In this document: positions 51,458 through 60,010 of the stretch, piece after piece
Layout of the letters: each line of letters begins with the position of its first letter
Numbering within the stretch: position 1 is the first letter of the stretch
From: Achromobacter pestifer
Lineage (GTDB): Bacteria > Pseudomonadota > Gammaproteobacteria > Burkholderiales > Burkholderiaceae_B
Reading direction: 5' to 3'
DNA length: 64,000 nt
Assembly: GCF_013267355.1 (NCBI RefSeq)
Contig: NZ_CP053985.1
Location: 6,944,001 to 7,008,000 of the forward strand
Translations under genes and position numbers: made by a program
Notes under the pieces: generated by a model
The model's database searches: none
The model's input: only the letters and a program-made list of their open reading frames with translations
Told to the model about the DNA's origin: nothing

Positions 51458-51879
51458 CAGTCTGCAGCCAACGCCACGCGTATCTTGAAATCGAGCATCA
51501 GCACCTTTTGCTGGTCCGCATCGACGCAGTGACCCAGGTACCGGCCGCCCGTAAAGGGCGTGCCGGCAACCGCTGCGCTTTCAAGCAGTTCGAGCTCCAG
51601 CCCCAGCGCATCGCCAGGGTATGCCGGACGCAGGAATTTCGTTTCCACCTTCAGCAACAGCATGGGGTTGCGCGCAAACTGGCGCGTGAATGCCGCCATG
51701 GCCGCGCCCAATACATGGATGCCGGCCAGCGGCACATCCGCGAAGCCGGATCGCAAGGCCAGGTCCCGCGAACCATGCACGGGATGCCCGCCCCCCACCG
51801 CCTGAAGATAATCGCCGTGCAGCGCATTCGAAAGCGTGAAGGCGCCGCTGAAGCGCGGCGGCAGCGATGGGATGCTCAT
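51454..51879 (-). CDS. MaoC-like hot-dog domain protein
   Basis: 141 residues. Seen: HPVHGSRDLALRSGFADVPLAGIHVLGAAMAAF, the MaoC hydratase segment, but the usual catalytic Asp ahead of NPVH appears replaced (GGGHPVH). Then LKVETKFLRPAYPGDALGLELEL, typical of MaoC thioester hydratases. It would act on an acyl-CoA as a hydratase or thioesterase. Last gene of the Bug/CoA-transferase operon; its stop overlaps the convergent hutG by 4 nt. Confidence 0.78.
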   Translation of the reverse strand: MSIPSLPPRFSGAFTLSNALHGDYLQAVGGGHPVHGSRDLALRSGFADVPLAGIHVLGAAMAAFTRQFARNPMLLLKVETKFLRPAYPGDALGLELELLESAAVAGTPFTGGRYLGHCVDADQQKVLMLDFKIRVALAADC

Positions 51880-51935
51880 GTCGTTCTCTCCTGCGCGCGG
51901 CCCAGTCCGTGCGAACGGGCTTGCCCGGCCCGGTC

Positions 51936-53180
51936 CTAGATGATGTTGCGCTCACGCAGGTCCGCCTGCTGCGCCTGCGAGATGCCCAGCTCCTGGCCAT
52001 AGATTTCGTCGTTGTGCTGGCCGACGCCAGGCCCCGCCCGCCAGATCCGGCCCGGCGTGGCTGAAAACCGCGGCACCACGTTCTGCATGCTGACGGCGCC
52101 GAGCTCCTCGTCCTCGACTCGCACCAGGACTTCGCGTTCGATGAAATGCGGGTCCGCCACGATGTCTGCAATGTCGTAGATGGGACTGAAACTGACCTCG
52201 TGCCGCATCAGGATATCGGACGCCTCGCTCAGCGCATGCGCGCCGAACCAGTTTTCCATGATGGCCTCTATCTGGTCGCGGTTCTGAATGCGCGCCGTGT
52301 TGGTACTGAACAATGGATCATCCAGCAGATCTGCGCGCTCGATGGCGATGGCCAGCCGCCGGAACACGGTGGGCGCGCTGACGGCCAGCACCACCCATTT
52401 GTCGTCGCGGGTCTTGTACACGCTGCTGGGCGCCGAATAGGCATTGAGATTGCCCTGGCGCGAGCGCGCAACGCCGAGCTGGTCATATTCGATGGGCATG
52501 AAATCCAGCACGCGCAGCATGGCCTCCGTGGCGGACAGGTCGATTTCCTGCCCTTCGCCGTGCTTTTGCCGGTGCAGAAGCGCCGCGGTGATGGCATAGG
52601 CGCCGAACACGCCGGTCAACGCATCGGACACTGGGAAGCCGGGATAAAGCGGCGGGCCGTCCTTTTCACCGCACAGGTTCACGAATCCCGACATGGCCTC
52701 GAAGATCCGGGCAAAGCCCGGCCGCGACCGGTAAGGCCCGGTCTGGCCGAAACCGGTGACACGCAGCACGATCAGGTCGGGCCGCAAGCCGCGCAAGCGC
52801 GCCATGTCCAGGCCCCAGCGATCCAGCGTGCCGGGCCGGAAGTTCTCCACCAGCACGTCATATCGGGGCAACAGGCGCTCAAGAATTTTCAAACCCTCGG
52901 GCTGGCGCAGATCCAGCGTGATGCCGCGTTTGTTGCGGTTCGCGACTTTCGACCAGAGCGCCACGCCGTTCTTGTGCGGCGGCAGCTGGCGTATGTGGTC
53001 GCCGTCACCCGGCAACTCGATCTTCAGGACTTCCGCACCCAGGTCCGCCATCAGCGTGGAAGAGAACGGGCCGGCCACCACCGTGGAAATGTCCAGCACC
53101 CGCACGCCCGCCAACGGCCCCGAGCCGGGACCTTGAGCGGACCGATCGGCATCCGGGTTTCTCGCTTGCTCGGCATTCAT
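51936..53180 (-). CDS. CaiB/BaiF family (class III) CoA-transferase
   Basis: 414 residues. Seen: VLDISTVVAGPFSSTLMADLGAEVLKIE, NRNKRGITLDLRQPEG, LVENFRPGTLDRWG, VTGFGQTGPYRSRPGF, and YPGFPVSDALTGVFGAYAI with the candidate catalytic Asp. Starts 9 nt after the Bug gene and precedes the MaoC-like gene, so the operon captures an acid, activates it with CoA and hydrates it. Its C-terminus has the Frc-type GPGVGQHNDEIYG. Confidence 0.92.
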   Translation of the reverse strand: MNAEQARNPDADRSAQGPGSGPLAGVRVLDISTVVAGPFSSTLMADLGAEVLKIELPGDGDHIRQLPPHKNGVALWSKVANRNKRGITLDLRQPEGLKILERLLPRYDVLVENFRPGTLDRWGLDMARLRGLRPDLIVLRVTGFGQTGPYRSRPGFARIFEAMSGFVNLCGEKDGPPLYPGFPVSDALTGVFGAYAITAALLHRQKHGEGQEIDLSATEAMLRVLDFMPIEYDQLGVARSRQGNLNAYSAPSSVYKTRDDKWVVLAVSAPTVFRRLAIAIERADLLDDPLFSTNTARIQNRDQIEAIMENWFGAHALSEASDILMRHEVSFSPIYDIADIVADPHFIEREVLVRVEDEELGAVSMQNVVPRFSATPGRIWRAGPGVGQHNDEIYGQELGISQAQQADLRERNII

Positions 53181-53189
53181 CGTCTTTCC

Positions 53190-54170
53190 TCAATCCATCG
53201 AAACATTGGCTTGCCTGGCGACGTCGCCCCAGATCTGGATCTCGGCCTTGATAAAGCGGGAAAAATCCGCGGCCGTCCCGCCCACCGGGATGGATCCCTC
53301 GGACAGCAGACGCCGACTGATTTCCGGGCTTTGCAGCGCCTCATTCACCGCGGCGTTGATCTTTTCGACCACCGCCTGGGGCGTGCCTCGAGGCGCAAAC
53401 AGGCCATTCCAGCCGGATGCCACGAAACCCTTTGCTCCGGCTTCGACCATGGTTGGAACGTTCGGCAAGGTCTGCGATCGTTTGCCGCTGGTCACCGCAA
53501 GCGGCACGAGTTTCCCTGCGGCGATGTAAGGCGCCGTGGTCAGGATCACGTCGAAAGCCAGATCGACCTGGCCACCGAGCAGATCCGCCATGGCCGGCCC
53601 CGCGCCCTTGTAAGGAACTCCCAGCATCGATGTACCCGTGTCGGACTGAAGCTTCTCGAAAAGCATGTGCGCCGCAGTGCCCACCCCGGCCGTGGCCACG
53701 GAAATCTGGCCCGGCCTTTCCCGAGCCTGCCCGAGCAGATCCGCAAGCGTAGTGATTTTCTTGGATGGGTGGGCTACCAGCACATAGGGCTGGTCGACCA
53801 CGTGCACGACGGGAGCAAAATCGGCCATCGCGTCGTAAGCGAGATTTTTGTAGATGTTCGGACCGATGCCATGCGTGGCGACCGTCCCCCACAACAGGGT
53901 GTATCCGTCGTTGCGGGCCCGGGCGACTTGATACGTGCCTATGGTGCCGCCCGCGCCAGCCTTGTTTTCCACCACCACGGGCCGGCCGATGGCGGCCTCG
54001 ATGCGCGGGGCGAACAGCCGGGCCATCACATCCGTGGCCCCGCCGGGCGGGAACGGAACAATGATGGTGACCGGCTTGGCCGGCCAGGCCGCCTCGGCCT
54101 GGGCGGCACCGCACAAACCGCCCAGCATCCACATTGCCGCCACAGGCGCCAACAGATTCTTCAGTTTCAT
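53190..54170 (-). CDS. Bug-type periplasmic solute-binding receptor (TTT family)
   Basis: 326 residues from the ATG at 54170, with GGAGGAGATC ahead; longer readings are in the promoter. Signal peptide ending near AAQAEA, then WPAKPVTIIVPFPPGGATD and the second loop VATAGVGTAAHMLFEKL. Full Bug architecture. First gene of an operon with CoA-transferase and MaoC-like genes; the divergent LysR probably controls it. No TctAB in the window. Confidence 0.93.
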   Translation of the reverse strand: MKLKNLLAPVAAMWMLGGLCGAAQAEAAWPAKPVTIIVPFPPGGATDVMARLFAPRIEAAIGRPVVVENKAGAGGTIGTYQVARARNDGYTLLWGTVATHGIGPNIYKNLAYDAMADFAPVVHVVDQPYVLVAHPSKKITTLADLLGQARERPGQISVATAGVGTAAHMLFEKLQSDTGTSMLGVPYKGAGPAMADLLGGQVDLAFDVILTTAPYIAAGKLVPLAVTSGKRSQTLPNVPTMVEAGAKGFVASGWNGLFAPRGTPQAVVEKINAAVNEALQSPEISRRLLSEGSIPVGGTAADFSRFIKAEIQIWGDVARQANVSMD

Positions 54171-54255
54171 GATCTCCTCCGGTGCTGTCGCTGTTTTTGC
54201 TTTAAGCGCTGACCCTAGGATAAAGACGCCTCGATTAACTGATAACTGAAATAAA

Positions 54256-54268
54256 ATCACCTAGTGAT
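54256..54268. promoter_or_regulatory. Short palindrome between Bug operon and divergent LysR
   Basis: ATCAC-CTA-GTGAT, perfect 5-bp arms in an AT-rich 114-nt region; TGATAACTGA/GTGATAACTT elements flank it. It lies about 20 nt upstream of the LysR start. Fits a LysR site of T-N11-A size. Confidence 0.45.
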
Positions 54269-54284
54269 AACTTTTGGATAAGTC

Positions 54285-55250
54285 ATGAGCGCCTATCCAC
54301 AGCCCCAAGGCAGTTCCAAACTCCTGAGCCGCCTGCGCCTGAAACAGTTCGAACTGATCAAGGGCGTATCGGAAGGGCTGTCGTTTCGCCAGTTGGCCGA
54401 CCAGATGGCCCTGTCCCAGCCGGCCATCAGCAAGATGGCTCGGGAGATGGAAGAAACGCTGGGCGCGGCCGTCTTCGAGCGGCGGCGTGACGGCGTGGCC
54501 TTGACCGCATTCGGGCAATCGCTGACGCATGACGCCAGACTGATCGTCAACAAGTTGGCGCGACTGGAATCGGAGCTGACGGAACTGCGCCGCAACCCGA
54601 TCCGTACCCTGCGGGCCGGCGCACCGTCCTACACCGGCATGTCGCTGCTGTCCCGGCCCGTGGCCCTGATCGCGGCGCGGCACCAGCAGGCACACCTGGA
54701 AATCATCGACGGCATCGCCGCCAGGCTGTTCGACATGCTGATGGCTGCGGAACTTGATTTCGTCATCGGCAGCCTGCCGGAAAGGAATCTGACGGATGAG
54801 GAAGCGGCCTTGCTACATGTCGAAGTGCTCTATCCGGATGAACTGCGTTTTGTCGCGCACCCCGACACGATCCAGGCAGGCAAGCCGGTCCCCATCGAAG
54901 ACCTGTTGCAGTACTCATGGGTCATGCCTTCGAAAGACTCCCTGGTGCGCAATGCGTTGCGCACCGCCCTGCTCAAGCAAGGGCTGCCCGTGCCCCCGGC
55001 AACAGTGGAATCTAGCCCGCCGTTCATCGGCGCGGTGGTGGCTGAACAGCCCGGCTTCGTCGGTGTGCTGCGCTCGGACTCGGCCGCATACCTGGCCCGG
55101 CGCCTGAATCTGAGCCTGCTGGATGTGAGCCCCCGCATCCCGCTTCCCCCTGTAGCCCTCGTCCGGCTGCGGGATTCCGAGCCCTCCGGCCTGGCTATCG
55201 AAATGTTGGCGCTGGTGCGCGAAAGCGTGCAGACGCTGTTCCGGGACTGA
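54285..55250 (+). CDS. LysR-family transcriptional regulator
   Basis: 321 residues. Seen: helix-turn-helix (LKQFELIKGVSEGLSFRQLADQMALSQPAISKMAREMEETLGAAVFERRRDGVALT) and a substrate-binding domain (TLRAGAPSYTGMSLLSRPVALI onward). Divergent from the Bug/CoA-transferase operon and ends in an intrinsic terminator. Its effector is probably the carboxylate or CoA ester of that pathway, which is inference. Confidence 0.9.
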   Translation: MSAYPQPQGSSKLLSRLRLKQFELIKGVSEGLSFRQLADQMALSQPAISKMAREMEETLGAAVFERRRDGVALTAFGQSLTHDARLIVNKLARLESELTELRRNPIRTLRAGAPSYTGMSLLSRPVALIAARHQQAHLEIIDGIAARLFDMLMAAELDFVIGSLPERNLTDEEAALLHVEVLYPDELRFVAHPDTIQAGKPVPIEDLLQYSWVMPSKDSLVRNALRTALLKQGLPVPPATVESSPPFIGAVVAEQPGFVGVLRSDSAAYLARRLNLSLLDVSPRIPLPPVALVRLRDSEPSGLAIEMLALVRESVQTLFRD

Positions 55251-55264
55251 CGCCTTTCTCCAAG

Positions 55265-55304
55265 GCCGCCCCAGCGCCCTACGGCCCTGGGGCGGCTTTT
55301 CTTT
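55265..55304 (+). terminator. Intrinsic terminator after the LysR gene
   Basis: Stem GCCGCCCCAG (55265-55274) and CTGGGGCGGC (55287-55296) with a 12-nt loop, followed by TTTTCTTT. 14 nt after the LysR stop. Confidence 0.9.
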
Positions 55305-55418
55305 GCGCCTTCGCCTCGGGTATACCCCAATTTTTCACATCACAATGTCAATCGTAGTATTTCAATTGAGCTACGTAAAACATTACGAGCCATAATGAAA
55401 AATACGTGGAGACAAAAA

Positions 55419-56600
55419 ATGAAGACATGGAGTCCCGCCGCCTGCGGCGCGCTGGCGCTGTGCGCCCTATTCACGACGGGTGCGCATGCCGCCGATCCCG
55501 ACACGTTCAAGATCGGCGGCGTGGTATCGCTGTCGGGCACCTACGGCATCTTTGGCGAAGACATGCGCAAAGGCGTCACCATCGCCATCGAGCAGCGCGG
55601 CGGCAAGGTGCTGGGCAAGCCCATCCAGGTCACCTGGGAGGACGACGAAACCAAGCCGCAGCCCGCGGTGCAGAAAACCACCCGCCTGATCTCCGATGGA
55701 TCGCAGATGATCTTCGGCGCGGTCAGCTCGGCCAGCACGCTGGCCATCATGAACATCGCCAAACAGCGCAAGATTCCCCATCTGGTCACCATGTCGGCCG
55801 ACGACAAGATCACGGTGCCGGGCGGCTCGCGCTATACCTTCCGCACCTCCAACACGCTGGGCATGGAGCAGCGCATGGCGCTGGCCTACTCCAAGGAACA
55901 GAAGCTCAAGCGGGTCTATGGCGTGACCGCCGACTACCAGGCCACGCGCGACAGCTGGGACTGGTACCGGCGCGAGGCCGAGAAAGCCGGCATCGAGATC
56001 GTGGGCGCCGACTTCCCGCCGCTGGGCAACCGCGACTACTCGTCCATCGCCGACAAGATCGCGCGCTCCAACGCCGACGGCGTGGCGCTGTTCATGACGG
56101 GCTCGGACGCCGTCACCATGGTCAAGCAGGCCGGCCAGATCGAACTGGGCAAGACGCGCAAGATCTTCGGCCCCGTCATCGCCGACGAGACCATGGCGGC
56201 CGGCGTCGGCCCCACCGCGGTCGGCGTGCACTCGGGCGTGAGATATCACTTCACTGTCGAGAACGACGCCAACAAGGCCTTCGTCGAGGCCTTCCGCAAG
56301 AAATACAACGAGTTCCCCTCGGCCGCCGCGGGCGAAGCCTACGACGGCATGAGCTGGTGGCTGGACGTGGTCGACCAGACCGGTACCTGGGACAAGGAAA
56401 AGTGGGTCGAGGCGTTCGCGGCCAGCACGCGCGACAACTCCGTGGAAGGCAAGAAGAGCATGCGCGCCTGCGACCACCAGGCCATGCAGAACGGCCTGTG
56501 GGGCGTGGTGGAAGCGGGCAAGCCGCCGCAGCCGGCCTACGTCATGGACATCGTCCAGGTATTTCCGCCGGACCAGGTGTTCGAACCCTGCGCGGGCTGA
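55419..56600 (+). CDS. Periplasmic binding protein of a Liv-type ABC importer
   Basis: 393 residues from the ATG at 55419, with GGAG 8 nt upstream; another ATG 8 codons earlier has no ribosome site. Signal peptide ending HAADPD, then FKIGGVVSLSGTYGIFGEDMRKGVTIAIEQRGG, the LivK-family N-lobe, and AGEAYDGMSWWLDVVD in the second lobe. First gene of an operon with two permeases, two ATPases, a thiolase, an acyl-CoA synthetase and a GntR regulator. The ligand is probably an organic acid degraded by those enzymes. Confidence 0.92.
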   Translation: MKTWSPAACGALALCALFTTGAHAADPDTFKIGGVVSLSGTYGIFGEDMRKGVTIAIEQRGGKVLGKPIQVTWEDDETKPQPAVQKTTRLISDGSQMIFGAVSSASTLAIMNIAKQRKIPHLVTMSADDKITVPGGSRYTFRTSNTLGMEQRMALAYSKEQKLKRVYGVTADYQATRDSWDWYRREAEKAGIEIVGADFPPLGNRDYSSIADKIARSNADGVALFMTGSDAVTMVKQAGQIELGKTRKIFGPVIADETMAAGVGPTAVGVHSGVRYHFTVENDANKAFVEAFRKKYNEFPSAAAGEAYDGMSWWLDVVDQTGTWDKEKWVEAFAASTRDNSVEGKKSMRACDHQAMQNGLWGVVEAGKPPQPAYVMDIVQVFPPDQVFEPCAG

Positions 56601-56620
56601 ACCCGCCGCGCCATGCACAT

Positions 56621-56641
56621 GCCGGCCCCTTGCGGGCCGGC
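56621..56641 (+). repeat. Intercistronic hairpin between binding protein and permease genes
   Basis: GCCGGCCC (56621-56628) and GGGCCGGC (56634-56641) form a perfect 8-bp stem with a 5-nt loop and no U run. Such hairpins after binding-protein genes often protect the upstream mRNA so the binding protein is made in excess over the permeases. Confidence 0.55.
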
Positions 56642-56683
56642 TTCCACCCGGCGCGTCCGCGCGCCGCCTGACGGATTTCTGCC

Positions 56684-57541
56684 ATGTCCACCGTGATCAT
56701 CGGCCTGAGCCTGGGAATGCTGCTGTTCCTGCTGGCGTCCGGCCTTACGCTTATCTTCGGCATGCTGGGCGTCATCAACTTCGCCCATGGCGCGCTATAC
56801 ATGCTGGGCGCCTACCTGGCCTTCGACATCCAGCTGCGCACCGGTTCCTTCGTTGCCGGCCTGGTCGTGGCGACGGTAGGCGTCGGCCTCGTCGGCGTGG
56901 CGATGGAACGGCTGGCCCTGCGGCCGCTGTACAGCCGCCCGCACTTCTATCAGCTGATCCTGACCTTCGGCTTCATTCTTGTCATCAGCGAGGCCGTGAA
57001 GTTCGTCTGGGGCCTGGGCTACCAGGAAACGCCGATGCCGGCGCTGCTGGCGGGCACGGTCGAGCTGGCCGGCAGCACCATACCCGTCTACCGCCTGTTC
57101 GTCATCGTCTTCGGCCTGCTGGTGTCGGCCGCGCTGTTCTTCGTGCTGGAGAAAAGCACCTTCGGCATGCTGGTGCGCGCCGCCAGCAGCGACGGCGAAA
57201 TGGTGCGCATCCTGGGCCTGCCCGCCGCCACCATCCGCAGCGCGGTGTTCGGCGTGGGCGCGGCGCTCGCCGGCCTGGCCGGCGCCATCTCCGCGCCGCT
57301 GTTTCCGATTGAACTGGGCATGGCCACCAACACCATCATCGACTGCTTCATCGTGGTGATCCTGGGCGGGCTGGGCAACATCCGTGGCGTGGTCGCGGCG
57401 TCGCTGCTGATCGGCATGGTGCGCGCGGTGGGCTACACCTTCATGCCCAGCTGGGTCGACATCCTGACGTTCGCCATGCTGATCGCCACCCTGCTCACCC
57501 GTCCGCAAGGACTGTTCTCCCGCCAAGCGAGGCTGGCATGA
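56684..57541 (+). CDS. livH: Liv-type ABC importer permease 1
   Basis: 285 residues, about eight spans. Seen: LSLGMLLFLLASGLTLIFGMLGVINFAHGALYMLGAYLAF, the LivH N-terminus, and the EAA-like cytoplasmic loop VRAASSDGEMVRILGLPAATIRSAVFGVGAALAGLAGAI. Inner-membrane subunit partner of the next gene, which it overlaps by 4 nt. Substrate set by the binding protein. Confidence 0.93.
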   Translation: MSTVIIGLSLGMLLFLLASGLTLIFGMLGVINFAHGALYMLGAYLAFDIQLRTGSFVAGLVVATVGVGLVGVAMERLALRPLYSRPHFYQLILTFGFILVISEAVKFVWGLGYQETPMPALLAGTVELAGSTIPVYRLFVIVFGLLVSAALFFVLEKSTFGMLVRAASSDGEMVRILGLPAATIRSAVFGVGAALAGLAGAISAPLFPIELGMATNTIIDCFIVVILGGLGNIRGVVAASLLIGMVRAVGYTFMPSWVDILTFAMLIATLLTRPQGLFSRQARLA

Positions 57542-58554
57542 CGACACCCCGCCAAGACGCCGCCATCGCGGCCGGCATGGCCGCCGCGGTCATCGCGGTG
57601 CCCTTCTGCACGCAAAACGATTTCCTGTTGAACCTGAGCATCCTGATCATGGTGTGGTCGATATTCGCCGTGGGTTTCGATCTGGTGTTCGGCTTGCTGG
57701 GCATGGTGTCCTTCGGCCACGCCGCCTTCCTGGGCACGGGCGGCTACGCGCTGGCGCTGGCCACCCAGCGCTACGGCCTGCCGTTCGAGGCGGGCCTGGC
57801 GCTGGCCATCCTGGCCGGGGCGGCCTGCGCCTGGATCTTCAGCGTGTTCGCGCTGCGGGTCTCGGGGATCTTCTTCGCGCTGGTCACGCTGGCGCTGTCG
57901 CAGCTCATGTACATCCTGGCCGACAGCAAGCTGCGCGAATGGACCGGCGGCGCCGACGGCCTGCCCGGCATCGGCCGGCCGGAACTCGCAGGCATCGATT
58001 TCTTCGACACCGTGAACTTCTATTGGTACGTGGCCGCCGTGTTCGCCCTGGTCATGGCGCTGATGGCGATGCTGCGCGCCTCGCCGTTCGGCCGCGCGGT
58101 CGCGGGCGTGCGCCAGAACGAGATCCGCGCCGCGCAGTTGGGCTACAACGTGCAGCGCCTGAAGCAGGTCACCTTTCTGGTTTCCGGCGCGGTCGGCGGC
58201 CTGGCGGGCGGATTGCTGGCCGCGGTGCTGATGTACATGAACCCGCAGATGCTGCACTGGACCACCTCCGGCGACGTCATCATCATGACCCTGCTGGGCG
58301 GCGCTGGCACGCTGTGGGGACCGGTGGCCGGCGTGCTGCTGTTCGAAGCGCTGAAGGAATGGCTCAGCGGCTGGACGCCCTACTGGTACGGCATCCTGGG
58401 CCTGGTCTTCATCCTGGCCACGCTGTATTTCCCGCAAGGGGTGCTGGGCGCCCTGCAGGCCCGCTGGAGCCGCAAGCGTCCGGCGGCCCCGGCCCCCGCC
58501 AGTCCATCCGCGCCCGGCGTGCCGCTGGCCCCGCGCGAAGGGAGCCCGTCATGA
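57538..58554 (+). CDS. livM: Liv-type ABC importer permease 2
   Basis: 338 residues. Seen: LLNLSILIMVWSIFAVGFDLVFGLLGMVSFGHAAFLGTGGY, the LivM start, and the loop GRAVAGVRQNEIRAAQLGYNVQRLKQVTFLVSGAVGGLAGGLLA. A Pro/Ala-rich cytoplasmic tail follows the last span. Overlaps both neighbours by 4 nt (ATGA). Confidence 0.93.
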   Translation: MTTPRQDAAIAAGMAAAVIAVPFCTQNDFLLNLSILIMVWSIFAVGFDLVFGLLGMVSFGHAAFLGTGGYALALATQRYGLPFEAGLALAILAGAACAWIFSVFALRVSGIFFALVTLALSQLMYILADSKLREWTGGADGLPGIGRPELAGIDFFDTVNFYWYVAAVFALVMALMAMLRASPFGRAVAGVRQNEIRAAQLGYNVQRLKQVTFLVSGAVGGLAGGLLAAVLMYMNPQMLHWTTSGDVIIMTLLGGAGTLWGPVAGVLLFEALKEWLSGWTPYWYGILGLVFILATLYFPQGVLGALQARWSRKRPAAPAPASPSAPGVPLAPREGSPS

Positions 58555-59306
58555 GCGACATCGCCCTGCAATGCGAACAGGTCAGCGTCACCTTCGGCGC
58601 GCTGCGCGCCATCGAGGATTTCAGCTACGCCTTCGAAACCGGCCGCGTCTACGGCCTGATCGGCCCCAACGGCGCGGGCAAGACCACCTTGCTCAATGTG
58701 CTGTCCGGCAATCTGCCGGGACACGGCGGGCGCATCCGGTGCCACGGCGCGGACATCTCGCGCCTGCGCGCCTACGAACGCGCTCGGCACGGCATCGGCC
58801 GCAGCTTCCAGATCACCAAGATCTTCCCCGAGATGACGGTGCTGGAGAACCTGCGCATCGCCGCGCAGATCAGCCACTCCCACCTGCTGCCGTTCTGGCT
58901 GGCGCCGCGCTATGACCGCCGGTTGGCCGCCACCATCGATGCCATGCTGGAGCTGACCGACCTGACGGCCTGGCGCGACACCGTGGCCGGCACCTTGTCA
59001 TACGGCTTGCAGCGCGCGCTGGAGCTGGGCCTGACCCTGCTGCCGGACCCGCGCATCCTGCTGCTGGACGAACCGCTGGCCGGCGTCGGCCACCACGAGA
59101 TCGCCGCCGCCACCCGCCTGATCCGCCATGCCGCCGCCGGCCGCACGGTGCTGCTCATCGAACACAATATGGACGTGATCATGACGCTGTCGGAACACAT
59201 CGTGGTGCTGTCCAACGGCCGCAAGGTGGCCGAGGGGCCGCCCGACGCCATCCGCGACGACGCCACCGTGCGCGCCGTCTACCTGGGCGAGGAGGTGGCG
59301 GCATGA
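58551..59306 (+). CDS. livG: Liv-type ABC importer ATPase 1
   Basis: 251 residues. Seen: Walker A GLIGPNGAGKTTL, Q-loop FQITKIFPEMTVLENL, signature LSYGLQRALELGLTLL (LSYG in place of LSGG), Walker B RILLLDEPLAGV and the H-loop LLIEHNMDVIM. The LSYG signature is seen in many LivG proteins. The start is fixed by the ATGA overlap with livM. Confidence 0.93.
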   Translation: MSDIALQCEQVSVTFGALRAIEDFSYAFETGRVYGLIGPNGAGKTTLLNVLSGNLPGHGGRIRCHGADISRLRAYERARHGIGRSFQITKIFPEMTVLENLRIAAQISHSHLLPFWLAPRYDRRLAATIDAMLELTDLTAWRDTVAGTLSYGLQRALELGLTLLPDPRILLLDEPLAGVGHHEIAAATRLIRHAAAGRTVLLIEHNMDVIMTLSEHIVVLSNGRKVAEGPPDAIRDDATVRAVYLGEEVAA

Positions 59307-60010
59307 TCGAACTGCAACACGCCAGCGTGCACTACGGCCAGGCGCTGGCGCTCAAGAACATCGGCTTGCGCGCGGCCCAGGACGAGATCGTCGCCATCGT
59401 GGGGCGCAACGGCGCCGGCAAGTCCACCGTGCTCAAGACGCTGATCGGACTGCTGCCGCTGTCCGCCGGCAACCGCCTGATCGCCGGCCAGGACGCGACG
59501 CGCCGCGCCGTCGAACAGATCAGCCGCGACGGCATCGCGCTGGTGCCCGACACGCGCCGCATCTTCCCCAACCTGACCGTGCGGGAGAACCTGCGCATGG
59601 GCGCGCTGGCGCACCAGCCTGGCTACTGGACGCAGGACCGGGTGCTGCAGGTCTTCCCGCGGCTGGGCGAACGCATCGGCTTTCATGGCGACCAGTTGTC
59701 CGGCGGCGAACAGCAGATGCTGTCGATCGCGCGCGCCCTGCTGGGCAATCCGCGCGTCCTGCTGCTGGACGAGCCGACCGAGGGGCTGGCGCCGCGCATC
59801 GTCAACGAACTGATCGACGTGTTCGCCGAAGTCCACCGCCAGGGCACCGGCATCGTGCTGGTCGAGCAGAACCTGAAGGTTCCCGCCCGCCTGGCGCACC
59901 GCCAGTGCGTGCTGGACCACGGCGAAATCGCCTGGAGCGGATCGGCCGCGAACGTCGAGGCCGACCGCCACATCATTGAATCCATCCTCACCACGGGCAT
60001 CCAAGCATGA
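59303..60010 (+). CDS. livF: Liv-type ABC importer ATPase 2
   Basis: 235 residues. Seen: Walker A VGRNGAGKSTVLKTLIGLL, the LivF-typical LVPDTRRIFPNLTVRENLRMG, signature LSGGEQQMLSIARALL, Walker B VLLLDEPTEGLAP and H-loop IVLVEQNL. Overlaps livG and the thiolase gene by 4 nt each. Confidence 0.94.
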   Translation: MIELQHASVHYGQALALKNIGLRAAQDEIVAIVGRNGAGKSTVLKTLIGLLPLSAGNRLIAGQDATRRAVEQISRDGIALVPDTRRIFPNLTVRENLRMGALAHQPGYWTQDRVLQVFPRLGERIGFHGDQLSGGEQQMLSIARALLGNPRVLLLDEPTEGLAPRIVNELIDVFAEVHRQGTGIVLVEQNLKVPARLAHRQCVLDHGEIAWSGSAANVEADRHIIESILTTGIQA